From Daphnia pulex (lineage: Eukaryota > Arthropoda > Branchiopoda > Diplostraca > Daphniidae): a DNA stretch of 64,000 bases. This document shows positions 25,391-35,375 of this stretch, piece after piece. A model generated the notes under the pieces. It ran no database searches. It saw only the letters and a program-made list of their open reading frames with translations, and was not told the DNA's origin. How positions within the stretch are numbered: the first letter of the stretch is position 1; each line of letters opens with the position of its first letter. The position numbers were made by a program, and so were the translations under genes. The stretch covers positions 11,346,001-11,410,000 of the forward strand of contig NC_060023.1 in NCBI RefSeq assembly GCF_021134715.1, in the 5' to 3' direction.

Positions 25391-26314
25391 ATAACGTTAG
25401 GAAATAAACAGCCCGACAAAGTTTTGGAGGAACTCTGCATAATATGCGTTTATTTTCATTGTACAAATTTTACTGTTTTGCCAATAAATTTCCGTGTTCT
25501 TTGTTGATATCAATTCATACTTTATTAAGCATTCTGGTTCAGAGTTAACTGATGTTTTTCTTTAGAAAACGTGCACGAGACTGGAGGATAATACAATATT
25601 TGTCATCTGAATCGAAACTAAAATCAGTTTGACGCTGCTAGAGGTAATAATTTACAGTGCGAATTATACATGGGTATGGAGACTCTCCATCTCCATACCC
25701 CTGACGAAGCTTAACCAGAGCTTAACGGACTGATGGGCGACGGCCAACGGAACCTCCAACCTACTCAAACAGTCACCAACGAATAAAGTGACATTGCCAA
25801 CATTATCATATTCTCCTAGAAAGATCGAGTTCCAAGCTATGCAATCAGAATAGCGAAATTTTTATGTCCGCAATTCCGCATCCGAAAACTCCTTTTAAAT
25901 TGCAATCTATATCTAGCAATATGGCAACGTTTTAAATCACGTCTGCTCTTCATTCTTGTCTGCTACTAATGGTGGGGATTTCGATAGGCATCAAAATCAC
26001 CTCGTGGTGGTGATTGAGTTCAATTGAAAAATAATAAATGTTGTGCACGATATTCTAAGCATATGAAGATAGTTGATGACATAAAAGAATAAAATGCTTC
26101 CATAATAACTAGTTTCGTGATCCTAGACATATCATGACCCACACGATACCTGCGTAAGTGAATCATGTATAATATTCACATCAATGGGAATGTTAACTTC
26201 TTTCTTGTACTCATGATGTTGAAACTTTTATAAAGCAAGGTGTGTATTTTGTTACTACATTCCTCCTCATCTCTTCACAGTATTTTGTCTCCCCAATTTC
26301 TTCTCTGGTCTTTT
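25391..26314. other. Intergenic spacer after the collagen-like gene
   Basis: Mostly AT-rich single-copy DNA. The only structure seen is an 11-bp stem hairpin at about 25672-25702 (arms GGGTATGGAGA and TCTCCATACCC around a short loop). No gene recognised. Confidence 0.5.
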
Positions 26315-26357
26315 CATCTCTAGAGATGAGAAGATGAACCAAGCCAGCTGGCTTGGT
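26315..26357. repeat. Two adjacent perfect palindromes
   Basis: TCATCTCTAGAGATGA (16 bp, about 26315-26330) is followed 7 bp later by ACCAAGCCAGCTGGCTTGGT (20 bp, 26338-26357). Both are perfect dyads. They overlap the possible first exon of the next, uncertain, gene. Confidence 0.7.
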
Positions 26358-26779
26358 CTGGGACTTCCCCGAAATACAACATCAACTTTGTTAAATGTTG
26401 AAATGGTAAATATATTTCTTAACAATATTGATGAAACTTTTCTAAATTTCAATATCTGTTATTACAGAAGTTACTGTGTCTTTGATACAAAAAAATGAGT
26501 GGGCCAAATTTATCCCTGGGGAGATATTGATCACTGATGAAGATGCCAAGATGGTAAAGAGAGATAAAATTAGTCCGATGGAGTTTGTCTTCCTCAAAGT
26601 AAAACATATTCTACACCTTTTGGTTGTTGATTTGTGTTTCACCCTATTATATTTTTTGTTCTTTTCCTTTCAACAGGTTCCATCAGAATAATGTTGCATC
26701 AAGAATTGAACTGCATCGAGCAGAGCCAGAAAATTCTGGCGCCTTGTGTCTGGTCAACCGTCGAGTAACTATTAATTAA
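26334..26779 (+). pseudogene. Uncertain small gene or gene remnant, unrecognised
   Basis: Two exon-like pieces join in phase: 26469-26599 (VTVSLIQKNEWAKFIPGEIL and on to MEFVFLK) and 26678-26779 (FHQNNVASRIELHRAEPENS to a stop at about 26777). Both have proper acceptor and donor sites. A candidate first exon beginning MNQASWLGLGLPRN (26334-26405) ends in phase 0, whereas phase 1 is needed, so the model does not close. Either another first exon exists or the gene is dead. The protein is not recognised. Confidence 0.3.
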
Positions 26780-27041
26780 ACAAAATAATAATAGGAAAGA
26801 TTTAAAACCATTGATCTATATATTTAACTAAAATAATCTACCAGTATCCGCCAGTATCATTTCCTATGACTTTGGTTGAAGGTCACGAGAAACATTACGT
26901 AAAACTGTCAATGCGGTGATGTGAAAAAGAAAGAAAAGGGGAGGAAAAAGAGGTTGGGTGAGGACGACACGTGTAACATCATTATCAAGTAGGTAAAATA
27001 GCCGCAAGGTATAAGATGTGGGTCAGGGGGAGAAAAAATCG

Positions 27042-27049
27042 TATAAAAG
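27042..27049 (+). promoter_or_regulatory. TATA box of the tyrosine-rich gene
   Basis: TATAAAAG, followed about 30 bp on by ATCAGTCGAGTG, a good arthropod initiator (TCAGT). The same TATA-initiator block, almost unchanged, occurs inverted at 34144-34151 in front of the broken paralogue. Confidence 0.75.
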
Positions 27050-27161
27050 GCGAGAGAAAAGGCCATGGAAATCAGTCGAGTGAGCATCTCCGACACGGCA
27101 ACAACTGCTGTGCACCGTCTGTCACCAACTGCATTCTTTATCGTATTATCAGTTCGCAATC

Positions 27162-28263
27162 ATGGGTAAATATTCTGTTTTTTTTTTCATAAAGTTGTTA
27201 ATCAGTTTCTTTTGTTTATCTGTTTGTCAATTTCTAGTAGTTGTTAAATAATAATGTTCGAATAAATTACTGTCTAGTTAACTATGGCGTCGTGCTGCTG
27301 TTGGGTGTCGTATCGTTGATGGCTGGGTCGACCACTGGTGTACCGATGTCTCCTGGGTATGGCGGGTACCAAAGCACAACCTACGCTGCTCCAGCTTACT
27401 ACACCGAGGCTCCCAAGTACTACACCACCAAGGCATCGGAGTACTACACGACTACGTATGCTGCCCCAGCCTATTACACCGAGGCTTCCAAGTATTACTC
27501 AGCTCCCAGCTACTACACCGAGGCTCCAACTTATTACACCACCAAAGCGGCTGAATACTACACCGAGGCGACCAAGTACTACACAACCAAGGCTCCAGAG
27601 TATTACACCACAACGTATGCTGCCCCGAGCTATTACACCGACGCCCCGAAGTATTACTCTGCCCCGAGCTACATCACCAAAGAGCCCGAGTACTACACCA
27701 AGGCTCCGGAGTACTACACGACTACGTATGCTGCTCCAAGCTACTACACCGAGGCTCCGAAGTACTACACCACCAAGTCACCGGAGTACTACCCGACAAC
27801 GTATGCCCCAACTTACTACACCGATGCTCCAAAGTACTACTCTGCACCCAGCTACTACACCGAGGCTCCAGTTTACTACACTACAACCTACGCTCCATCT
27901 AGCTACTACACCGAAAAGGCCGAATATTACACAACCACGTACGCTACTACAGTCTACTACGCCGAGGAACCCAAGTATTACTCTGCTCCAGGCTACTACC
28001 AAACAGAGGCTCCTGTTTATTACACCAAGGCCCCCGAATATTACACTACAACCTACGCTGCCCCCAGCTACTACACTGAAGCTCCCAAGTACTACACTAC
28101 CAAGGCACCCGAGTATTATACCACTACTTACGCTGCTCCGACCTACTACACCGAAGCTCCGAAGTATTATTCTCCGCCGAGTTACTACACCACTAAGGCC
28201 CCTGAATATTACACCACAACCTACGCTTCTCCAGTTTACTACAGGGAAGCTCCTAAATACTAG
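27162..28263 (+). CDS. Secreted tyrosine/threonine-rich repeat protein, 329 aa
   Basis: Exon 1 (27162-27165) holds only ATGG; exon 2 (27278-28263) completes the frame as MVNYGVVLLLGVVSLMAGS, a signal peptide. The rest is about 12 imperfect repeats built from YYTTTYAAPSYYTEAPKYY and YYTTKAPEYY motifs, roughly one third tyrosine, with no cysteine. The minute first exon is confirmed by the inverted paralogue at 34 kb, which has the same ATGG exon. Such Tyr-rich secreted proteins in arthropods are structural (cuticle, eggshell, adhesive) and can be cross-linked through tyrosine; that role is inference. Another frame of the same exon gives a long Pro/Thr/Arg-rich reading, which is a shadow. Confidence 0.85.
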
Positions 28264-29478
28264 AGCCGATTTAATTTTATCAATTATCTTAAAATTTGTC
28301 GGTTATATCTTAGTAGTTACTAGTCAATGGGAATTAATTGTTGATCTTTAATGAGAAAATAAATTTTTAATGCGGGTAATAATCTTTATGTGTTCTCTTG
28401 CTACCTTCAATTCTTTGACATTGCGACGTGTTCCAATTTTTGTTGGATCTTTCCTGCGTCATATGGGATGTAATTATTACTCTAGTCTATCTGCATTCGG
28501 TCATATTCTGATGCTTGAACTAACTTCATTTCCAGGGTAAGTTACGGGAGAGATGTAATGTGTAATGTTGACTAAATTTTTATTAGTTAATAGCAGAAAT
28601 TTAGTATTTTTTTACTTAGATTAATGTAACAAATATGTACATGGCAAATAATATTGTAAAATTTGTATTTATACCAGCATCAAAATCGATGGAATGCAAA
28701 CGTTTAAGAATTGTTTTCAAATTGTCCATCATTCCCAGCACTATGTTGGAACAGTATCTAGAAAGTTATATTAAGAAAAATATATAGAAAATATATGACA
28801 GTAAAGATTGCAATTTCTTGAATGTGCCGCGAGCACGAAGGAATCACTGTCCGTAAATGTAAATCGCTATACTTTGCCAACTTGGAAGTGCAATCAATCA
28901 CAACAGAAGGTGACACTGCCCTAACTGTGCCCAGGGAGATTACCTGGACAGTGAAGAAGAGAAAAGTATGAGGCCAGTTTTACTGGCGAGATATAGTCAT
29001 AGTAGGTTTCCGGTTTAGACCATGACCCTCCAAAAGCTTTCATAAGACAGAAAAGAAGGGGACCCAGGTATGCACTTTTAATTTATCTAAATCTACACAA
29101 ATTATCAGTCTTCAATTCCAGCAATCTCTTGTCGGTTTCCAAACAACTATTACAGTGGTGAAGAGGGATTTACCTGAAAGGAGAGTAAATTTAGATCATT
29201 TTCAAACCATATTGTAGTGACAGAAAGAAATACCTCAAATCTATCAACCTTACATTGTCCTAAATTAGAACAAAGTGTTGGTCACCATAAAATCTTGAGT
29301 AGCAGCATTTTCTTGCTGTTGTCCGCAAAATAGATAGCAACAAAGAATCGACTCTGGCGAAGGCATCAATATCTTGATGATTTACAACTTGACAGGGAAA
29401 AGTTAATGTGAACATTATTGCCTTAACAACACAGTAATTTAAAATAATTTTGGAAAAAAAACTACCTTGCAACAGAAA
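28264..29478. other. Intergenic, nothing recognised
   Basis: AT-rich DNA with only short frames on both strands. No repeats with clear ends were seen here. Confidence 0.5.
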
Positions 29479-29739
29479 TTATTTTGCTTCAGAAGACATA
29501 AGGTTGTGGGCATGCATTATTGGATTAGACCATTTCATTTCTATTGTCACGAGCACCCAGTTGGCCAGGTACATGAAAACTTCAGCTGAAATTACCTGAA
29601 AACATTTAGTCAAGAATACAGTAAGAATCATTAGCTAACGATTGTTTTATCTATTACTTAAAAACATTTGACTTGTTACCCGATCTCCGCTGTTAAACTT
29701 TTTAAGTAACTTATGACGACGTGTAATGTGTAATGTCAT
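29479..29739 (-). CDS. Candidate 59-aa protein, two exons, doubtful
   Basis: On the minus strand exon 1 (29739-29680) reads MTLHITRRHKLLKKFNSGDR and ends in phase 0 at GTAACA. Exon 2 (29595-29479) follows TTTTCAG and reads VISAEVFMYLANWVLVTIEM, ending SSEAK before TAA. The join is in phase and the second exon looks helical. Its short length and lack of any recognised family keep confidence low. Confidence 0.22.
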
Positions 29740-29904
29740 GTCTGTCTGTGACTGACAGTGTAACACGCTTAAGATTCAAAACTCATTACTAGATGTCGCC
29801 AGTGTCCCCCATGTTGTTTTTTTCATGGTGAAACGAGGCGAATGAGCGAAACAAATTGTTGCTAATTTATACTTATTCCTGTGATTTCAAATACTAAATA
29901 TTGA

Positions 29905-30435
29905 ACTTCATATCTAATGTAGGTTTATCTTGACCTAGTTTCCTTATTTTTATACTGTACCAACTTATGTCTTCCAATTCTAGGTTCATACTGTCAGTCA
30001 TTCCAACAGGTTGACTTATCGCTCAGTCAATTTCCATCCATTAGATCCTCATGCTGTCAAAAGCCTAAAACTCATGTTTGAAGCACACATATAGTGGAAT
30101 ACCAATGTGCCGAGATAAGGTATTTCCTCATTACTGCTACAAGACCATTAAAATTCAGATTTTCATATAACAGGTATTCTTGCTCATAAACCATAGGATC
30201 TTTTCTGAATCTTGCAATTTTGGTGGCATACCCTGCAACAGCATGTTTGTTATTATGACTGTTTTTACTTCTGGTTAGAAGACAACCCAGCTGAGGGATA
30301 GGTAGAGTTTTATTTCTAAATTCGTATAAATTTGTAAATAATGTAGAGAATTTCCTTGTCCCATTGCTACCTAGAGTTTCAGAGACATGAAGAGTGTGAA
30401 GTGATCTACCATGTATGCACCAGATCTGCTTTAAG
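29905..30435. repeat. Inverted duplicated segment, left copy
   Basis: About 530 bp match, in reverse complement, the stretch 34840-35375 (for example the text around 30040-30100 recurs at 35170-35230). The minus strand of this copy keeps a 124-codon open frame (30072-30446, with text such as KTLPIPQLGCLL), which is broken in the other copy. Function is unknown. It could be part of an old gene or of an unclassified dispersed repeat. Confidence 0.7.
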
Positions 30436-31215
30436 ATGAAAGTCAATCATCTGGATGATAAAGGTAAGCAACAATACACAATATCACCACGCTACTGCAA
30501 TAATTCATAACACTTTCTTTAGCATCAGGAAGTTTATCTCATCATGTGGAGTTATGCTGTTGGTTGCTGTGAATTCCATTTTTACGGTTTCTTCTTTCTT
30601 CCTGTTCTTATCATGAACATTTCAGTGTGTTTCTTAGAAAAGGTAAAGATTGGTATGCTTTATTCATTGTTATATTTACATTAATGTAAAACATTTCTTT
30701 TTACAGAGCACGCAGCTTCTTTAGGAATCGTGCTGTCCTAGCACGAAGATTCTTGTGCAAATGCTGACCTTTGTCCATGACGGAAGAGGGACTTCCACCA
30801 ACATCCTGATCTTCGCGACGCATGCTCATCTAGCTTCACTGCTTCTAAACACAATTTGTTGTACTTCACTGGCGAATTGGCGAGTTTCTGGACCACTTCA
30901 GTGATCGCTTCCGTCCGCTGTTACACACCTGCAGACCACGGGATTATGCCCAGGTACCCAAAAATTGACTTATTTTCGTAGGTTATCTATCAATAGTCTA
31001 GTTGCGTTAGCTGTGTAATAGTTTCCAAAATCAGGTCATTTTACGCGCCAACGAAGTTTTACTTGGGAGTTTCTTTTTTCTAGCGCTAGATGGCTTTTTG
31101 ATAATTTGTAGCTGTCAAAACAGTCAGTTTCAGTTACTTTCAACATCTCTTTAAACATTTATTGGCAGTTATTTTGTTGAAATATTTAGTGATAACTGAC
31201 GATTACTATGCCAGC

Positions 31216-31605
31216 AACAAAGCTCACTTGTTAAATTTTCGATATTTTGCTTTTTTTTCTACTTCCGGTTTGCTCATTTCAGTCTGTAGTTTAGTAAATA
31301 TTCATTCGAGGTGCAAAAGAACCACATATTCGTGATCCTCGTCGAATTTGTGGTAAAGTTCATGTTATCTTTTTTACGTTTTCGTACTTCCGGTTTCGAA
31401 AATTTTCCTGAACTATAAGTTCAGGAAAATTCTCGATTTTGGCCAAATTTTGGATTTCGTTTAAATCACGTCTAATCGACCCCAAATTTCATGGAGATCA
31501 CGAATATGTGGTTTAATTTGATGACAGCTCAATGGTTGAGGCGCTGTGGTTACTTCCGGTCTACTTCCGGAATTTTTTTTTTTAGACTAGCAAGTGAGCT
31601 TTGTT
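31216..31605. mobile_element. Small non-autonomous DNA transposon (MITE-like), about 390 bp
   Basis: The ends are inverted repeats: AACAAAGCTCACTTG at 31216-31230 and its complement CAAGTGAGCTTTGTT at 31591-31605. There is no coding frame of note inside. The interior holds a further hairpin (31397-31434, arms of about 17 bp around ATA) and several copies of ACTTCCGGT. No clear target-site duplication was found, so the superfamily is not assigned. Confidence 0.6.
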
Positions 31606-31947
31606 CTGTGTGTAGTTGTCAATATTGCAAGCTTGATTTTAAGTTAAAAAAATTGCATTTTTATATCTTTGAGCTAAAAAACCAGTTCAATGTGTCTATA
31701 TGTATTATGTAACTTTTATTGGCATGTCACTTAATAAGAATTCTTTTGTCTTTATTCAGGTAATGAGGAGGAGACGTCGAGAAGATGGATTTTCTCATCT
31801 TTAACAATCGTCACCGATCTCCGTCGGATGTTGCCCCTGCTCCTGGTGCGAACGAAACTCGGTGGAATCGCGACCGACACCGAGACTCGTCATCAACGTG
31901 GATCATCGTATTGTTGGTATTATTGTGTTTGTGTTTGTGTTAGTTAA

Positions 31948-32209
31948 CCCGTTGGCTGCCACACCTTTGTTCTCCACTGCACGGGCCGCGCTGTTCGGTC
32001 TCGTGGTTTACAAGCCGCGGGGTCGGGGAGTCGCCAAGCCCAAACTTTGCCGCAAGGCAAGCCTGTTTCAGGCCATGCACCTTAGTCCTCCCTTTGTCAG
32101 CACGGACTTGTCAGCAATGGCAAGTCCCACTTGGTCATGGATCCTTCAGACATGGCGCGTAGAGTAGTAGAGAGCAACCTACGGGTTGTATGGCGTGGCA
32201 GCCAACGGG
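31948..32209. mobile_element. piggyBac-type MITE, 262 bp
   Basis: The element begins CCCGTTGGCTGCCAC and ends with the exact complement GTGGCAGCCAACGGG. It is flanked by TTAA on the left (31944-31947) and TTAG on the right (32210-32213), one base from the TTAA duplication typical of the piggyBac superfamily, whose ends start CCC. The inside is GC-rich compared with its surroundings and carries no transposase, so it must have been moved by an enzyme encoded elsewhere. A 101-codon frame that overlaps it (31862-32167) is not considered a gene. Confidence 0.8.
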
Positions 32210-32792
32210 TTAGCTTAAGTGTATATATGTATGTATATATGTGAGTATGTGACTGTAAAATGTGGTGGAATTGTGGGTGGAGGTGGGACAATATAACACA
32301 ATTCTTTTTACAAGTTTCTTGTTCATTGTCTCTTAATTTATACCAAGTCTTGTTTAGGAATTGTTTCAATATATTTCTCTCAACTTCAAAGTCTTTCATT
32401 TATACAAAGTTCATCCACTTTCCTTTAACTTATAAGACTTACCAAAATCAACAGTTACAAGTTTCTTTCGTAACCTACCCTTACAACATCGTCAAAACAC
32501 AAGAACATGTCCGTATGTAGATCGACTAAGGCAATAGTCACCTTCAAAATATGAAACAGACATATCACAGCGCAGGATACTGGCCTTGAAGTCCAACACC
32601 AATAGACACCTGTCAAAATGACGACAGGCTTGAAGTTACTTCCAAAAGTCTTACAAAAGAATTACCCACATTAGAATTTTTATTTTCTCAGTTTCAACTT
32701 CAAACTCAAGTTCAACCATTAATTCCCAGTGACCAATGACCATGAAGACAACCGACACATATAAATAAAATAAAATGGAAATTTCGGCTCTA

Positions 32793-33441
32793 TCATTTAG
32801 GAACCTCCATGTAGCAAGTTGCGGAAGCAAGAAGTTTGTGGTGTAATACTCTGCTGCCTTGGTGGTGTAGTACTTTGGAGCCTCGGTATAGTAGCTGAGG
32901 GCAGCGCGGGTTGTAGCATAATATGCGATCGGTGTAAAAGGCTGGGGCAGCATACGCGGTGGTGTAGTACTCCGCTCCCTTCGTGGTGTAGTACTCCGCT
33001 CCCTTCGTGGTGTAGTACTCCGCTCCCTTCGTGGTGTAGTACTCCGCTCCCTTCGTGGTGTAGTACTCCGCTCCCTTCGTGGTGTAGTACTCCGCTCCCT
33101 TCGTGGTGTAGTACTCCGCTCCCTTCGTGGTGTAGTACTCCGCTCCCTTCGTGGTGTAGTACTCCGCTCCCTTCGTGGTGTAGTACTCCGCTCCCTTCGT
33201 GGTTTGACTCAGGGCAGAGTTATACTTCAAAGCTTCGGTGTAGAAGCTCGGGACATCATAAGTTCTGGAGTAATACTCCAGGGTGTTGATGGTGTAGCAT
33301 CCGGTTGTTGCATATGTTGTTGTGTAGTAAGACACCGCATTGCGGTTTAGTATCCGCCATACCCACGAGACATCGGAACACCAGTGGTCGACCCAAACAT
33401 TAAGGATAATACAACCAACAGTAGCACGACACTATAGTTGA
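32793..33441 (-). pseudogene. Broken tyrosine-rich repeat gene, copy C
   Basis: On the minus strand a TCTAG acceptor leads at 33441 into the paralogue of the 27-kb gene: VNYSVVLLLVVLSLMFGS and STTGVPMSRGYGGY, after which a TAA stop falls at once. Downstream the repeat text continues in other frames (YYTTTYATTG, YYTEAPKYYTTKAAEYYTT). No ATGG first exon or TATA box was found for this copy; upstream of it lies the end of copy B. It holds a perfect 24-bp minisatellite (separate entry). Confidence 0.75.
32964..33203. repeat. 24-bp minisatellite, 10 identical copies
   Basis: Ten tandem copies of a 24-base unit starting GTAGTACTCCGCTCCCTTCG, with no differences seen, lie inside pseudogene copy C. 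On the minus strand each encodes KGAEYYTT. Perfect identity implies very recent amplification or homogenisation in an otherwise decayed gene. Confidence 0.95.
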
Positions 33442-33499
33442 CTAGACGGTAAAAAATTTGAAAATCAATTTCCAATATTAAATGCAATGTTAACAAAAA

Positions 33500-34031
33500 A
33501 AATCTACGTAGTACTTCGCCGCCTCAGTTGTGGTTGTGTAGTTCGGGGCTTGTGCGGTTAGGTGTAGTACTCGAACGCTGTGGTATTGAAATAAGTTGGA
33601 GCCTCGGTGTAGTAGGCTGGGGCAGCATTCGTAGTCGTGTAGTACTCAGGCGCCTTGGTGATGTAACTCGGGGCAGCGTAATTTGTAGCGTAACTCTTGA
33701 GCCTTGGAGGTGTAGCACTTGGGGGCCTCGGCGTAGTTAGTAGATGTTGCGTATCTAGACGTTGTTGTGTAGTAAGGCGGCGACGTGGTGTAATATTCTT
33801 TCGCTCCTGTTGCTTGGTATCCACCATGTCCAGGAAGATCGGTACACCCGTGTTCGACCCAACCATTAACGATACAACACCAAACAGCAGCACGGCGTCA
33901 TAGTTGACTGTACTATAACCGATTTGAACATTAATTATCAAATGTAAACTCATATAACTACACATACAGAGTGAAAAACACAAAATTGATTCACGACTCG
34001 AAATAACAAATAAAGATGAAAGTTTACCCAT
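33500..34031 (-). pseudogene. Broken tyrosine-rich repeat gene, copy B
   Basis: The minus strand carries the ATGG mini-exon (34031-34028) and, after an intron, the signal peptide exon from 33907 (MVNYDAVLLFGVVSLMVGS). A one-base deletion just after NTGVP throws the rest out of frame. The repeat text (YAAPSYITKAPEYYTTT, AYYTEAP) then reappears in other frames before stops. A TATA box and initiator like those of the intact gene are retained, so it may still be transcribed. Confidence 0.78.
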
Positions 34032-34143
34032 GATTGCGAACTGGTTGTACAATGAAGAAGGCAGTTGGTGACAAATTGTGGACTGCAGTTGTTGACGTGT
34101 TGGAGATGCTCACTCGACTGATCCCTATCGACTTTTCTCTCGC

Positions 34144-34151
34144 CTTTTATA
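34144..34151 (-). promoter_or_regulatory. TATA box of copy B
   Basis: TATAAAAG on the minus strand, followed by GCGAGAGAAAAG and an ATCAGTCGAGTG initiator identical to that of the intact gene at 27 kb. Confidence 0.65.
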
Positions 34152-34179
34152 CGACTTTTTCTCACCCTTCCTCTTAAGC

Positions 34180-34482
34180 CTTGCGGTTATTTTTCCTTCT
34201 TGATAATGATGAAAAACGCCCAGTTCTCACCCAACCTCTACACCACTGCACGACACGTTTTCCGTGACCTTCGAAAGTGAAGGAAATGCTAACTGGCTTT
34301 TTCTTCTTTAGGTTGACGTTGCTGGGGATGGGTCTACAAAAACCAATATCAAAATGAATACCAAATAGCTTACCCTTACGGCTATTGTACCTGCTTTGAT
34401 AATGATGAAACACGTGTCATTCTCACCCAACCTCTTCATCACCGCATGCCAGTTTTACGTAATGTTTCTCGTGACCTTCAAG
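34180..34482 (-). promoter_or_regulatory. Duplicated upstream regulatory module of the tyrosine-rich genes
   Basis: Read on the minus strand, 34482-34385 and again 34275-34180 contain in order an AGGTCACG element, GAGGTTGGGTGAG and CATCATTATCAA. The same order occurs on the plus strand at 26878-26995, upstream of the intact gene. The module is thus kept in three copies at promoter-proximal positions. AGGTCA resembles a nuclear-receptor half site and CACGTG an E-box; binding is inference. Confidence 0.6.
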
Positions 34483-34839
34483 CGAGAAGGACATCCTGTC
34501 TGGACAAACTGGTCCAGTGGTGACTTGCATGCAAAAATCACAACGAAGATATGCAAAAATTTCAACGAATCGAAAACTCCTTACATATGTTGACTGCAAA
34601 GTTACCTCGAATATGAGTGAGGATTCCCCAGAGTCCAGCTATTATTCCAAACTGATATCAAGACGTCAAAAAAGGCCAGTAACGGAAACCAGCGCCAACT
34701 CCATTGACTACAAGAACGAAATTCATAACTTTCGTGTTTGCAGATCTGTTGGAAAGAATAATAAAATGATTACCCTATTGGCTAATATGGATTAAAAAAG
34801 AAATAAAAATGTTTCCTATTACATATATGTTTTGATGTA

Positions 34840-35375
34840 CAGATCTGGTACATGTACATACACATGGCAGGTTATTCACTTCACACTCTTCATGTCTCAA
34901 GTGGAAATGGGACAATAAGGAAATTCTCTACGTTATTTACAAATTTACACAAATTTACCTATGAGAAATAAAACTCTACCTATCTCTAAGCTGGGTTGCC
35001 TTCTAAACATAAATAAAACAGCCATAACAACAAACATGCTGTTCCAGGTTACGTCACCAAAATTGTGAGATTCAGAAAAGATCCTATGGTTCAAGAATAC
35101 CAATGTTACATGAAAATCTGAATTGTATGGTCTGGTAGCAGTAATGGGGAAATACCATATCTCTGCACATTTGTATTCCCCTATATGTGTGCTTCAAACA
35201 TGAGTTTTAGGCTTTTGACAGCATGAGGATCTAATGGATGGAAAGTGACTGAGCGCTAAGTCAACTTGTTGGAATGACAGACAGTATGCATCCAGAATTT
35301 GAAGAAATAGGTTGGTACAGTGTAAAAACAAGGAAAATAGGTCAAAATTAACTTACATAAGATATGAAGTTCAAA
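34840..35375. repeat. Inverted duplicated segment, right copy
   Basis: Reverse-complement counterpart of 29905-30435, clearly diverged by substitutions and indels. The open frame of the left copy is not kept. Its order relative to the tyrosine-rich gene differs between the two sides, so the locus has been rearranged more than once. Confidence 0.68.

Noticed and set aside
27338-28351. 337-codon Pro/Thr/Arg-rich frame
   Set aside because: It overlaps the tyrosine-rich gene in another frame; the signal peptide and the paralogue support the tyrosine-rich frame.
30072-30446. 124-codon minus frame as a true gene
   Set aside because: The inverted copy at 34.8-35.4 kb does not keep the frame and there is no recognised domain; left as part of a duplicated segment.
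31862-32167. 101-codon frame over the piggyBac-type element
   Set aside because: It crosses the element's left end, has no transposase similarity and no conserved start.
32819-33289. 156-codon plus-strand frame with CSTPLPSW repeats
   Set aside because: Antisense shadow of the 24-bp minisatellite in pseudogene copy C.
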